This document shows positions 35,429-44,163 of a DNA stretch of 64,000 bases, one piece after another. The stretch's first letter is position 1. The number at the start of each line of letters is the position of its first letter. Below the pieces are notes generated by a model that was not told where the DNA came from, searched no databases, and was given only the letters and a program-made list of their open reading frames with translations. The translations under genes were made by a program, and so were the position numbers. This DNA comes from Ruminiclostridium hungatei (GTDB taxonomy: Bacteria > Bacillota > Clostridia > Acetivibrionales > DSM-1351): NCBI RefSeq assembly GCF_002051585.1, contig NZ_MZGX01000025.1, positions 1 to 64,000 on the forward strand. Direction: 5' to 3'.

Positions 35429-36736
35429 TCAATATTTTACAATGTCTGAAAGAGGTCCTAACAGAATCATGGGAGACTTATCCCTGTTGAGCCATTTCAC
35501 TATAGCCAATACATCTTTTCTGTCTGCAGCCACACAGCCGGCGGTATACTTGATTTCCGCAGCCGGATTCACAATGTGGAAGAAGATGGCACTGCCTTTG
35601 TTTTTTACCCTATCAGAATTATAGCCAATATTAAAGAATATATCGTATACTCCGTTTTTCATACTGCTGAAATTTTCTGCAGATTTCCAGCGCCCGTTGG
35701 AGGGTTCTCTCTGGTGGGTGTTATAGTACGGTGAAGCCGGGTCGTCCACCCATACATCCTTTGAATCATATTTGTAGAAGGAAAGACCTGTGGCAACATT
35801 TGCACTTTTTCCAAAGCAGGTGCCGATAGCGTAGGCCCCTACAGGGGTTTTCCTGTCTCCTTCGGTCTTGTTTGCCGCAAAGCCCTTCTGGCCGATATAC
35901 CCGGCAATATTTTTATGTACATTTACCCACAGGTCTTGTTTTTTCTCATATGTACTGATTACCACATTGGAGGAATTGCCTGTCAGGGAGGTTGCCACCA
36001 CCAACTGGGAGACGGGGCTGTCTTTTTGAAATTTCAGACCGGAAATGGTCTTATGGCTCAAAATATAATTGGTCTTGTCAAACCTGCTTAAAGGTACGTC
36101 CTGTATTTTATAGCTGTTAAAATCAGTATCCTCGAAATGCCACCATTCGGTGCTGAGGGGCTTAAACCCGGAGGCTGTCATTGCTTTTGACAAGATGTCA
36201 AGGTTTTTCCTTTGCTCTGCACTCATTCCCTTATAGCCGGGGGCGGCCTTCACTGTAAAATTGTCAAATCCGGTGGGCATCCGGAGTTCCTTTCCGTTTT
36301 TGTCCACCAGAGTAACATCCACGGCAGCTCCCCTGTTATGCTTCGAACCCGAGCGGTAGGGATTCGCCACATAATTTTTATCGGGAGTTGCCTCCCACAT
36401 TATTTTCTGAACACTGAGCGGCCTGTAGGCATCCCATATTTTTATGGAACAGCCCTGCTTCCTTACCAGGTTATTGGCTTTAATAAGCTTATCCAGAGTG
36501 CCCTTTGTCAGCACACAGGTGGGAGAGGGATAGAGGGTCTTGCCTACAAAGTTTTCATAAGTGGCATATTTCATATCAATGACAAAGTCCTTGCTGTAAT
36601 CCTCTACAAGTACCAGGTCTGATTTTTTTACCGCAGTCGGAGCTGCACCGGCAAAGGTGAAGCAGGTAAAAATCATACCTGTTACAAGTAAGAGCGCTAT
36701 AGTCCATTTTATGCCCATAGGCTGCTTTTTAGTCAT
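35429..36736 (-). CDS. Secreted fusion of a VanX/DdpX-type D-Ala-D-Ala dipeptidase and a YkuD-type L,D-transpeptidase
   Basis: The 435-residue protein has a signal peptide (about 8-31). The first domain (about 36-215) is a D-Ala-D-Ala dipeptidase of the M15D type, with Arg105 in DAYRPLS, the zinc motif SxHxxGxAxD at 131-140 (SKHNRGAAVD) and EWWH at 197-200. The second domain (about 235-430) is of the L,D-transpeptidase/YkuD type, with His387 and Cys401 in the TAGC motif, the PTAGC-like variant of the SHGC signature. Both catalytic sets appear complete. Such a protein could trim D-Ala-D-Ala products and form or remodel 3-3 cross-links at the cell surface. The start follows CAGGAG by eight bases. 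It stands alone, without van-type neighbours. Confidence 0.85.
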   Translation of the reverse strand: MTKKQPMGIKWTIALLLVTGMIFTCFTFAGAAPTAVKKSDLVLVEDYSKDFVIDMKYATYENFVGKTLYPSPTCVLTKGTLDKLIKANNLVRKQGCSIKIWDAYRPLSVQKIMWEATPDKNYVANPYRSGSKHNRGAAVDVTLVDKNGKELRMPTGFDNFTVKAAPGYKGMSAEQRKNLDILSKAMTASGFKPLSTEWWHFEDTDFNSYKIQDVPLSRFDKTNYILSHKTISGLKFQKDSPVSQLVVATSLTGNSSNVVISTYEKKQDLWVNVHKNIAGYIGQKGFAANKTEGDRKTPVGAYAIGTCFGKSANVATGLSFYKYDSKDVWVDDPASPYYNTHQREPSNGRWKSAENFSSMKNGVYDIFFNIGYNSDRVKNKGSAIFFHIVNPAAEIKYTAGCVAADRKDVLAIVKWLNRDKSPMILLGPLSDIVKY

Positions 36737-36799
36737 ATTAAAGACTCCTGAGCTTTTTATCTTATTTTATCATATAACCGTCCACACATAAACCAAAGT

Positions 36800-37954
36800 C
36801 TAGTCTAGGCTTTTTCTGAACCGTTTTGTAGCTATGAACAGGATTACTATTGTGAAGCTGAGAAGTGCCAGGGCATCCTGCCAGAGATAATCCAGTCCCA
36901 CACCCTTTAAAGTGATGCCGCGGATAATGTCAAGAAAATAGGTCAGGGGAATGAAATACCCTATATAGCCTATAGCTGCAGGCATTGCCTCTCTTGGAAA
37001 TATAAAGCCGGAAAGCAGGATACTTGGAAGAAGCACGAACACCATGACTATCATCGCCTGGAGTTGATTCTTTGCAAAGGTGGATATAAGCATACCTATT
37101 GAAAGGGAACAGTAAACAAAAAGGAAACCCAATAATAGCAGCAGGCCCAGAGAACCGGACACAGGAATCTTAAAAAACCATACACATATGGCCAGTGAGA
37201 ATAAAAAGCCCGAATAACCCACTACTATATAGGGGATAAGTTTTCCCAATATGAGTTCCGAAGGCTTTATGGGAGTTACTATCAACTGCTCGATGGTGCT
37301 CCGCTCCTTTTCCCTGACAAGGGCAAAGGCAGTGAGCATTATGGTAATATTCTGAAGAATGAGCCCTACAAGGCCGGGAATGGTAAATTTTGAGCTCTCC
37401 ATATCAGGATTATACCATACAGCGGTTTTCAAGGTCAGACCAGCCAGCTTTTCGGGGGTTATTCCGTATTTCAGGAGCCCCTGGGAGGTGTATTTTTGAG
37501 AGAAGCCCCCTGCTATGAGCTGCCCGCTGGCAAGGGCGGTCCGGGCCGTAGTGGGCTCCGTGCCGTCAATTATCAACTGCAGTTGGGCATTGTCACCGTT
37601 TTTTATTTTATGGGAATAGTCACCGGGTATTACAAGCCCGGCTTTTGCCCTGCCGCTTTTTATCAGCTCCTCCAGCCTTTCTTCCGATTGGACGTTTTCA
37701 TATATCACAAAGTAATCCGACCCGGTGAACTGCTCAAGGAAGCTGCGGCTTTCCTCCGAGCTGCTCAGGTCATAAACCGCAGTGGGAATTTTGTCCACTT
37801 CGGTATTTACCGCATAGCCGAAAAGCAGCATCATAACCACAGGCATAATAAAGGGAAGTTTTAAACTGATAGGGTCTCTCTTCATCTGGATGAATTCCTT
37901 TTTTATTATGGACCAAAACCTCTTAAAGCTAAAGCCATGCCTGTTCTTAATCAT
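36800..37954 (-). CDS. ABC-2 type transporter permease
   Basis: The 384-residue membrane protein starts with the cytoplasmic segment FWSIIKKEFIQMKRDP, then TM1 (PFIMPVVMMLLFGYAVNTE), a large extracytoplasmic domain of about 150 residues, and five C-terminal membrane helices. This is the YhhJ/YbhR exporter arrangement, usually for drugs or other toxic compounds. The start at 37954 is set by GAGGAG nine bases upstream; an ATG at 37963 is too close to it. It overlaps the ATPase gene by eight bases. Confidence 0.9.
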   Translation of the reverse strand: MIKNRHGFSFKRFWSIIKKEFIQMKRDPISLKLPFIMPVVMMLLFGYAVNTEVDKIPTAVYDLSSSEESRSFLEQFTGSDYFVIYENVQSEERLEELIKSGRAKAGLVIPGDYSHKIKNGDNAQLQLIIDGTEPTTARTALASGQLIAGGFSQKYTSQGLLKYGITPEKLAGLTLKTAVWYNPDMESSKFTIPGLVGLILQNITIMLTAFALVREKERSTIEQLIVTPIKPSELILGKLIPYIVVGYSGFLFSLAICVWFFKIPVSGSLGLLLLLGFLFVYCSLSIGMLISTFAKNQLQAMIVMVFVLLPSILLSGFIFPREAMPAAIGYIGYFIPLTYFLDIIRGITLKGVGLDYLWQDALALLSFTIVILFIATKRFRKSLD

Positions 37955-38738
37955 GCCGGTCATCTCCTCTCAGAAACCCAAGCTGTTCAAACCTGCCGGC
38001 AAGCCTGCTGCCTTCTGCTTTTTCAACTTGTTTTATGAAAATATCCTCCAGATTTTTTGCTCCTTCTTTTTCAATGAGCTCCCGGGGCGAAGCGATGTCC
38101 ATAAGCCTGCCGTTAAGTATGAAGCCCACCTGGCTGCAGCTTTCTGCTTCGTCCATGTAGTGGGTGGTTACGAGAACGGTAATGCCTTGTCTGGCAAGGG
38201 AATGTATTATTTCCCAGAAGACTCTTCTGGATACCGGATCAACACCTGCGGTAGGCTCATCCAGTATCAGCAGTTCAGGCTTGTGAATCAGCGCACAGCC
38301 CAGGGCCAACCGCTGCTTCCAGCCTCCTGACAATGTTCCGGCAAGGCTTCTCTCCTTACCCGTGAGATTTGCCATCTCAATAAGTTCCTTTTTCCTCTGC
38401 GAGGTAACCTTTCCCGATAAGCCATATACACCTGCATAAAAGTTCAGATTTTCTTCAACCGTAAGATCTTCGTACAGGCTGAAGCGCTGGCTCATATATC
38501 CCAGGCTCTGTCTTACGGCCTCGGTTTCCCTGGTTACGTCCTTTCCCATTACGAGGGCCTTGCCGGAGGTGGGGTGGAGGACACCGCAGAGCATGCGGAT
38601 GGTGGTTGACTTCCCGGAGCCGTTGGGCCCCAGAAATCCAAAGATACTGCCCTTTGGAATGGAAAAACTTATCCCGTCTACTGCCGTAAAGCTGTCAAAT
38701 TTCTTGGTAAGGTTTTCTACAGATATGGCATATTCCAT
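37947..38738 (-). CDS. ABC transporter ATP-binding protein
   Basis: The 263-residue cytoplasmic ATPase carries Walker A GPNGSGKST (about 35-43), Q-loop YMSQRFSLYEDL, signature LSGGWKQRLALG, Walker B LLILDEPTAGVDP and the switch His in VTTHYMDEAE. The LSGGW form and the neighbours match the YbhF/YhiI multidrug exporter type. It sits one base after the TetR gene and overlaps the permease, so tetR-ATPase-permease form one operon. Confidence 0.95.
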   Translation of the reverse strand: MEYAISVENLTKKFDSFTAVDGISFSIPKGSIFGFLGPNGSGKSTTIRMLCGVLHPTSGKALVMGKDVTRETEAVRQSLGYMSQRFSLYEDLTVEENLNFYAGVYGLSGKVTSQRKKELIEMANLTGKERSLAGTLSGGWKQRLALGCALIHKPELLILDEPTAGVDPVSRRVFWEIIHSLARQGITVLVTTHYMDEAESCSQVGFILNGRLMDIASPRELIEKEGAKNLEDIFIKQVEKAEGSRLAGRFEQLGFLRGDDRHD

Positions 38739-38739
38739 A

Positions 38740-39399
38740 TTAATCTCCTCCTTTGGTCTGTTTTGCCGGAGAGATGCCGTCCAGTATCAGGGTAATCATG
38801 GCATCTATTTCCCCGGTGCTTTCCGACAGGCTGAAGTTGTCTGTAAACAGCATCTTTTGGCCGATGAAGGCCAGAAAGTTTCCTATTATGTTTCTCATTA
38901 CGAGCATGGGGTCCACATCGGTGCGAATCTGTCCGCGGGCCGCCAGGTTGCTGTAGAATTCTCGTATTTCCTTATCCAGCCTGTTGATAAGATTTGAACA
39001 TATCACCTCTCTGATATCCTGATGGAAGAGGGCTTCGCTTATCAGGACACGGAACATGGGAAAAAATCTCTGTACCAGCTCCAGTCTGTCCAAAAGGATT
39101 TCCTTGAGTATAACCCGCAATTCCTTCTGCTCTCTGCTTTTAAATATGTCGTACAGGGAATTCAAAAGTATCTTGTCCGCAGCAATCCTTATTGCCTGCA
39201 GCATTATGCCGTGCAATATATCCTTTTTTGTCTTGAAGTATCTGAAAATGGTTCCTTCCGCCACACCGGCCCTTTTGGCAATTTCGCTGGTGGTGGTGGA
39301 GGAGAAGCCCTTTTCATTGGATATGAGAATGGCAGCCTCAAGAATTTTTTTTTCTTTATCCGGGAGCTCAAGCTCCGACAAATCAATATTTACATTCAT
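38740..39399 (-). CDS. TetR family transcriptional regulator
   Basis: The 219-residue repressor has an N-terminal helix-turn-helix (ILEAAILISNEKGFSSTTTS, EIAKRAGVAEGTIFRYFKTK) and a C-terminal ligand domain. It is the first gene of the exporter operon and very likely controls it and itself through a perfect palindrome at 39462-39475. Two starts are possible: ATG at 39399 (chosen; AAAGGA 12 bases upstream) or TTG at 39408 (site only three bases upstream). Confidence 0.92.
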   Translation of the reverse strand: MNVNIDLSELELPDKEKKILEAAILISNEKGFSSTTTSEIAKRAGVAEGTIFRYFKTKKDILHGIMLQAIRIAADKILLNSLYDIFKSREQKELRVILKEILLDRLELVQRFFPMFRVLISEALFHQDIREVICSNLINRLDKEIREFYSNLAARGQIRTDVDPMLVMRNIIGNFLAFIGQKMLFTDNFSLSESTGEIDAMITLILDGISPAKQTKGGD

Positions 39400-39461
39400 A
39401 GTTTCCAAGCATCCTTTCAGGGTTAGCCGCTGCTGATGTGCAACAGTTTATAAAAAAAATG

Positions 39462-39475
39462 AGTGAGTACTCACT
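39462..39475. promoter_or_regulatory. Probable TetR-family operator
   Basis: AGTGAGTACTCACT is a perfect 14-bp palindrome. It lies just downstream of the tetR -10 element, where repressor binding would block transcription. TGAGTnnnTACTCA-like palindromes are known TetR-family operators. Confidence 0.75.
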
Positions 39476-39483
39476 ATATTTTT

Positions 39484-39512
39484 ATATTATTAAGCCAGTA
39501 CGGAAATGTCAA
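39484..39512 (-). promoter_or_regulatory. Sigma-A promoter of the tetR-ABC operon
   Basis: On the minus strand TTGACA (39512-39507) and TAATAT (39489-39484) are 17 bases apart. The operator palindrome begins nine bases past the -10 element. Confidence 0.7.
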
Positions 39513-39600
39513 GAGAAAACTGTATATTAATAAGTTTTTTTTAGACAATATGATTATGGGCAACTTTAAACAGAGCAAATATCCAGAAGGAGAAACGGCA

Positions 39601-39972
39601 GTGGTAAAACCTATATGGAAGAGTAAATTTATAAAATATATGGGAATCGGCCTTTTTGCAGGAGCTGCAAACGGACTTTTCGGCTCGGGGGGAGGAACCA
39701 TCGCAGTTCCTGCCATGGTTTACCTGCTTGGGGAGGAGGATCATACGGCACATGCCACGGCATTGCTTATAATCCTGCCCCTGACATTGGTAAGCAGTTA
39801 TTTCTACCTGTCCAACAGCTTCGTAGATTGGAACATCACCTGGAAGGCCATGCTGGGAGGAGCTGCCGGGGGCGCTATAGGAGCGTTTCTCCTGAATAAA
39901 TTCCCCTCCGGAATATTGAGAATCATATTTGGAGCCTTCATGCTGGCGGCAGCGGTCAGGATGATTTTTTAA
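39601..39972 (+). CDS. Half-size TauE/SafE family membrane protein (first of a pair)
   Basis: The 123-residue protein has about four hydrophobic helices and the family motif GIGLFAGAANGLFGSGGGTI at its N terminus. Full TauE/SafE proteins (about 250 residues) consist of two such halves and export sulfur-containing anions or act as permeases. The start is a GTG at 39601 with AGAAGGAG eight bases upstream; longer in-frame ATGs lack a site. The second half-type gene follows 72 bp downstream. The two probably form a heterodimer. Confidence 0.85.
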   Translation: MVKPIWKSKFIKYMGIGLFAGAANGLFGSGGGTIAVPAMVYLLGEEDHTAHATALLIILPLTLVSSYFYLSNSFVDWNITWKAMLGGAAGGAIGAFLLNKFPSGILRIIFGAFMLAAAVRMIF

Positions 39973-40044
39973 ACCGGCCTTGCAGGCAGGAAGACATTTA
40001 TTCAGATAGGCAGTATTAATTCAGCAAATAAGAGGACGGGGACA

Positions 40045-40431
40045 ATGACAGTATTTTTAATAGGCCTGGCAGCAGGAATAATCAGCGGAATGGGAATCGG
40101 GGGAGGGGCGGTATTGATACCGGCTCTGGTGCTGTTTGTCAGACCTGAGCAGCATGTTGCCCAGAGTACGAACCTGCTTTTTTTCATACCCACTGCTGCA
40201 GTCGCCCTGGCAATACATATAAAACGAAGGAGAATTGATTTTAAAACAGGCATTCCAATAATGCTGTTCGGTCTTGCAGGAGCTATCCTTGGCTCACGCA
40301 TTGCCCTTGCGGCGGACGGGATGCTTCTGCGCAAGGGCTTCGGGGTATTTTTGCTGGCCATGGGGCTGTATGAAATTTTCGGAAAAAGGAAAAAGACCAA
40401 AGGAAAAGATCCAAAGGAAAAGGACGGGTGA
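40045..40431 (+). CDS. Half-size TauE/SafE family membrane protein (second of a pair)
   Basis: The 128-residue protein has about four hydrophobic helices, the motif GLAAGIISGMGIGGGAVLIP and a highly basic C-terminal tail (FGKRKKTKGKDPKEKDG). It resembles the neighbouring half-protein in layout. The two differ enough to be complementary halves and not copies. AGGACGGGG precedes the ATG. The substrate is unknown. Confidence 0.85.
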   Translation: MTVFLIGLAAGIISGMGIGGGAVLIPALVLFVRPEQHVAQSTNLLFFIPTAAVALAIHIKRRRIDFKTGIPIMLFGLAGAILGSRIALAADGMLLRKGFGVFLLAMGLYEIFGKRKKTKGKDPKEKDG

Positions 40432-40622
40432 AGTGAAATACCGCCGCAGACCGCGCGGTTCTTGGGGCATTCTGCCAAAATAATACACTTCGTTTTGGAG
40501 GTTTTATCCAAACAGTTGATACAGCCGGATATGGTATAATATTACTGTATTTTTCCAATTGTGTGCAAGGACTTGAGATAAAACAAAAATACCGTAAAAT
40601 TTATTAAGTGGGGGAGATAAAT

Positions 40623-41576
40623 ATGGAAATAAACCAGATAGGGCTTTGGGCGGGAAGAATCAGAGAGAATGTTTCAAAGGTTATTGTGGGCAAGGAGAAT
40701 GTAATTGATCTGGCCCTTATATGCCTTATTACAGGAGGGCACCTGCTGATGGAGGATGTGCCGGGTACGGGCAAGACGGTATTCGCCAGGGCATTGGCTT
40801 CATCCGTGGACTGTTCCTTCAGGAGAATACAGTTTACTCCCGACCTTCTGCCTTCGGACATAACGGGAATCAATTACTTTAATCAGAAAGAAAACTGCTT
40901 TGTATTCAGAGCCGGACCGGTCTTTTCAAATATAGTGCTGGCAGACGAAATAAACCGTGCTACCCCCAGAACCCAGTCAGCCATGCTGGAATGTATGGAA
41001 GAACGCCAGGTTACCATTGACGGAGAGACAAAAAAGCTGTCGGCACCGTTTCTGGTCATAGCCACTCAGAATCCCATTGAGATCCAGGGCACCTTTCCCC
41101 TGCCGGAAGCTCAGTTGGACAGATTTTTAATCAAAACCTCCATGGGTTATCCGGATACAGGTGAAGGTATAAATATTCTCAAAAGATTCAAGGGTGACAA
41201 TCCGCTGGACAGCCTCAAGCCTGCGGCGGGTGCGGAGGAAATCCTGGAGGCCTCGGCTCTGTACTCGGGAGTCAAGGTATCTGAGGATATATTGGATTAC
41301 ATAATCAAAATAACCGAGGGCACAAGAAAACATCCGAATACCCACCTGGGAGCAAGCCCCCGCGGAGCTCTGGCATTGCTAAGGGCGGTTCAGGTATATG
41401 CTCTGCTGAAGGCACGGACCTTTGTAACTCCTGATGATGTAAAGGCGATGGCGCTGCCTGTTCTGGCCCACAGGATAATTGCCAGAGGGCTGTCCCTGGA
41501 AAATGTAAATGCAGGAGAAAAAATTGTGGGGGATGTGCTGGCTCATACGGCTGTTCCCCTTGAACAGGGAGAGTAA
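40623..41576 (+). CDS. MoxR-type AAA+ ATPase
   Basis: The 317-residue cytoplasmic ATPase carries Walker A DVPGTGKTVFAR, Walker B NIVLADEINRATPRTQSAML and the sensor region ATQNPIEIQGTFPLPEAQLD, all of which define the MoxR family. It is a chaperone for assembly of neighbouring complexes. The start ATG follows GGGGGAGA; a GTG at 40608 overlaps that site. It is operonic with the DUF58 and DUF4129 genes, the common MoxR-DUF58 arrangement. Confidence 0.95.
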   Translation: MEINQIGLWAGRIRENVSKVIVGKENVIDLALICLITGGHLLMEDVPGTGKTVFARALASSVDCSFRRIQFTPDLLPSDITGINYFNQKENCFVFRAGPVFSNIVLADEINRATPRTQSAMLECMEERQVTIDGETKKLSAPFLVIATQNPIEIQGTFPLPEAQLDRFLIKTSMGYPDTGEGINILKRFKGDNPLDSLKPAAGAEEILEASALYSGVKVSEDILDYIIKITEGTRKHPNTHLGASPRGALALLRAVQVYALLKARTFVTPDDVKAMALPVLAHRIIARGLSLENVNAGEKIVGDVLAHTAVPLEQGE

Positions 41577-41587
41577 GGAGGAGGCTT

Positions 41588-42667
41588 ATGCTGCTGCAAA
41601 TTGTACTTGCACTACCTCTTCTCATCCTGGTGGAATACTTTATTTACAGGCAGTTTTTACTGCGGGGCATGACATACAGGAGAAGCATATCCCAGTCCAC
41701 TGCCTTTGAGGGGGAGAAGGTATATCTTGTTGAAGAAATAGAAAACAACAGCCTGCTGCCCATAGCGTGGATGAAGGCCGAATCGAAAATAAGCCCCAGG
41801 CTGAAGCTGGCTTCTGCAAAGAACATGGAGGAGGCCCAGGAGGGATACCACCGGAGCGTATTCTCAATAATGCCCTACTACCGTATCAAAAGAACCCATG
41901 AAGTAACCTGCCTTCAAAGAGGAGACTACAATGTGGGCAATGTTACGATTACCTCGGGAGATATCTTGGGACTTACAACCAAAATAACCTCATATGAAAA
42001 TGAAACCAGACTGATTGTATACCCCAGCCCCCTTAATAATGACAGGCTTGTAAATTGCTTCCGTTCACTGCAGGGGGACGCGGTGGTCCGCAGGTTCATA
42101 AATCCCGATCCGTTCATAGTGGCAGGTGTCAGGGAGTACCGGCCGGGTGATCCCATGTCGGCAATAAGCTGGAAGGCCACTGCCAGGACAAATTCCCTGC
42201 AGGTATTCAAGTATGATTTTACTGCAAATTCAAATATTTTGATCCTGTTTAATATCGACACCAGCAGCAAGCAGGACCGGTTTCCCAACGAGGAGCAGTG
42301 CCGGCAGATAGAATTCGGCATACATTTTTGCGCCGCCATATTGGAGAAGGCCATAAAGCAGGGGACTGCAACCGGCTTTTGTACTAACGGCCATTTCAGG
42401 GATTCAAGCGAGTTTGTGAATATTCCTGCCCGCTGCAGCAAGCCACAGCTATATACAGTATTGGAAGCCCTTGCAAAGCTCCAGTTTGACAGGAGCCTGT
42501 CCTTTTACACCCTGCTGCGGAACCTGAGAGGAGAAATACCCAGGGACACCGATATATTGATAGTTTCTTTGTATTCCGACGAGAGTATCGAAGAGGAAAT
42601 ACTATATCTGAGGCGGGAAGGCCGCCAGGTTGAGGTTATGCTTATACAGGAAGGCGGTGTGTTCTGA
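41588..42667 (+). CDS. DUF58 domain protein
   Basis: The 359-residue protein has an N-terminal hydrophobic segment (about 3-20) followed by a beta-rich region. The conserved DUF58 motif VAGVREYRPGDPMSAISWKATART is seen near residues 178-201 (first part VAGVREYRPGDPM). A von Willebrand A-like C-terminal region has the segment ILILFNIDTSSKQD. It works with MoxR ATPases in an unknown surface or assembly process. It follows moxR by 11 bp with an AAGGAGGAGG site and overlaps the next gene by one base. Confidence 0.92.
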   Translation: MLLQIVLALPLLILVEYFIYRQFLLRGMTYRRSISQSTAFEGEKVYLVEEIENNSLLPIAWMKAESKISPRLKLASAKNMEEAQEGYHRSVFSIMPYYRIKRTHEVTCLQRGDYNVGNVTITSGDILGLTTKITSYENETRLIVYPSPLNNDRLVNCFRSLQGDAVVRRFINPDPFIVAGVREYRPGDPMSAISWKATARTNSLQVFKYDFTANSNILILFNIDTSSKQDRFPNEEQCRQIEFGIHFCAAILEKAIKQGTATGFCTNGHFRDSSEFVNIPARCSKPQLYTVLEALAKLQFDRSLSFYTLLRNLRGEIPRDTDILIVSLYSDESIEEEILYLRREGRQVEVMLIQEGGVF

Positions 42668-43935
42668 TGTTCGGAATTTTTACCCTGACTTCAATCCTTG
42701 AAATGTTGATGCTGATGCCGGGGGCATATATGGTGCTGCAGTTTTTTATGCCTCCTGTTACGGCTTTTATGCTGACCTGCCTTTTCAATGTATTGGTGCT
42801 GGCGGCAATCTTTATATGCCGTCTGAAGCCGGGACCTTTTGTATACAAGGTTGTTACTGTGGTCATATCGGCCCTTGTGGTATTTTTTACAGCCGGAATC
42901 AATGCAGGCGGCCTTGTGGTATTTGCCGCAGGCATATTCATTTTCAGCCATGTGAGAACCGTGTTGGCCACAGGCAGGGACATGGGTGTACAAGTGGCTC
43001 TGACCTCAATCACTATAAATATTCTTCTGGCAATCGTATTTGTAAATAGCGACCGTTCTTCCCTTATATTTTTCGGTAATATAGCCATAGGAATATCTGT
43101 TGCGGCGTCTGTTACGGTCCTTGTAATAAAGCAGGTGGACGATTCCAGGCGGTTTGGAAAAAACTCCATGGACATAAGCAGCATCCAGCAGAAAAACAAC
43201 AGGATATTTGCCGGGCTGTTACTGATAATTCTTATATTCGCTGGTTCCTTCGGACAAGTTACGGAAATATATAAATTTGTATTCAGAACAATCGGCTGGC
43301 TGTTTTCCGCCCTGGCAGGCCTGTTTGCCTCAAATGACAAGGACGCCGCCCTGCCGGATATGCAGGTGCAGGAATTGCTTATGAATGCCGGAACGGAGGA
43401 CCCTTCGCTGCTCCAGAAAATATTCATAATTGTGATACACGTTTTAGGCGTACTGCTTGTGGTGGGATTCATATTTCTTGCTTTCTATCATTTGGTGAAA
43501 TTCATAATAAATATGGCCATAAGACTGATAAACTGGTTTAAAAGCGGACAGCATTTTGTGGATGTAGTTTCGGAATGCGGGCACACCGACGAAAAGGAAA
43601 GCTTACTTGACAGAAATCTCAAAAATTTTGTAAACAGGTTTAAAAATGCCGCTTCGGGAATATTCGCAAGAGAAATACCCTATGACAGTCTGACTGATGA
43701 TGTAGCAAAAGTGAGAAGGCTCATGAAATATTTCATACGGGGTTTAAGGCTCCGGGGAGTGAGAATTCCGCCTGCTTCCACCGCCAGGGAGCTATGCCGG
43801 GATGCGGGAGCAGAACCCGAAGCCATGCAGTTTAATTCACTGCTGGCCCAATGCTATGACAGCGCGCGGTATGCCGACCTTGCACCAGAAAAAGAGCAGT
43901 TGGGCCTGCTGGAGGAAAAGCTGCTGGAAAAATAG
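42667..43935 (+). CDS. Membrane protein with C-terminal DUF4129 domain
   Basis: The 422-residue protein has about six N-terminal hydrophobic segments (MFGIFTLTSILEMLMLMPGA; TAFMLTCLFNVLVLAAIFIC and others), a further pair around residues 178-195 and 250-275 (IFIIVIHVLGVLLVVGFIFL), and a cytoplasmic C-terminal region like DUF4129 (DDVAKVRRLMKYFIRGLRL, PPASTARELCRDAGAEPEAM). In many MoxR-DUF58 operons this position is held by a TgpA-like transglutaminase with the same tail. No transglutaminase Cys-His-Asp core is visible here, so the membrane frame and tail occur without the enzyme. Confidence 0.8.
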   Translation: MFGIFTLTSILEMLMLMPGAYMVLQFFMPPVTAFMLTCLFNVLVLAAIFICRLKPGPFVYKVVTVVISALVVFFTAGINAGGLVVFAAGIFIFSHVRTVLATGRDMGVQVALTSITINILLAIVFVNSDRSSLIFFGNIAIGISVAASVTVLVIKQVDDSRRFGKNSMDISSIQQKNNRIFAGLLLIILIFAGSFGQVTEIYKFVFRTIGWLFSALAGLFASNDKDAALPDMQVQELLMNAGTEDPSLLQKIFIIVIHVLGVLLVVGFIFLAFYHLVKFIINMAIRLINWFKSGQHFVDVVSECGHTDEKESLLDRNLKNFVNRFKNAASGIFAREIPYDSLTDDVAKVRRLMKYFIRGLRLRGVRIPPASTARELCRDAGAEPEAMQFNSLLAQCYDSARYADLAPEKEQLGLLEEKLLEK

Positions 43936-44089
43936 CATTATGTAATTTCCATATGTCTCAATCGGGCGCAAATATAAAAAAATTTGTGCCATTTTTATTG
44001 TAAACCTTGTATAAATGTAGTAGTGGTCTGTAACCTCTGCCTGGTTCTGAAAAAATTTTTCTCGCCGGGCAAAAAAAATCCTCTTTGAG

Positions 44090-44118
44090 TTGACAGTATA
44101 ATATGAATAGTATATAGT
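44090..44118 (+). promoter_or_regulatory. Sigma-A promoter of trmB-lysA
   Basis: TTGACA (44090-44095) and TATAGT (44113-44118) are separated by 17 bases, 46 bp before the start codon. Confidence 0.8.
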
Positions 44119-44137
44119 GGTTTTATATAGAACCACT
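44116..44137. promoter_or_regulatory. Probable operator overlapping the trmB -10 element
   Basis: AGTGGTT (44116-44122) and AACCACT (44131-44137) form a perfect 7-bp inverted repeat with an 8-base spacer. It begins in the -10 hexamer and covers the expected transcription start. It is a natural target for autoregulation by the TrmB protein. Confidence 0.65.
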
Positions 44138-44163
44138 AAAAATCGGAAGCTCGGAGGTGCGCT

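Noticed and set aside
35429-36736. Vancomycin-resistance gene cluster
   Set aside because: A VanX-type domain is present, but there is no vanH, vanA-type ligase or vanRS pair nearby. The domain more likely serves wall turnover.
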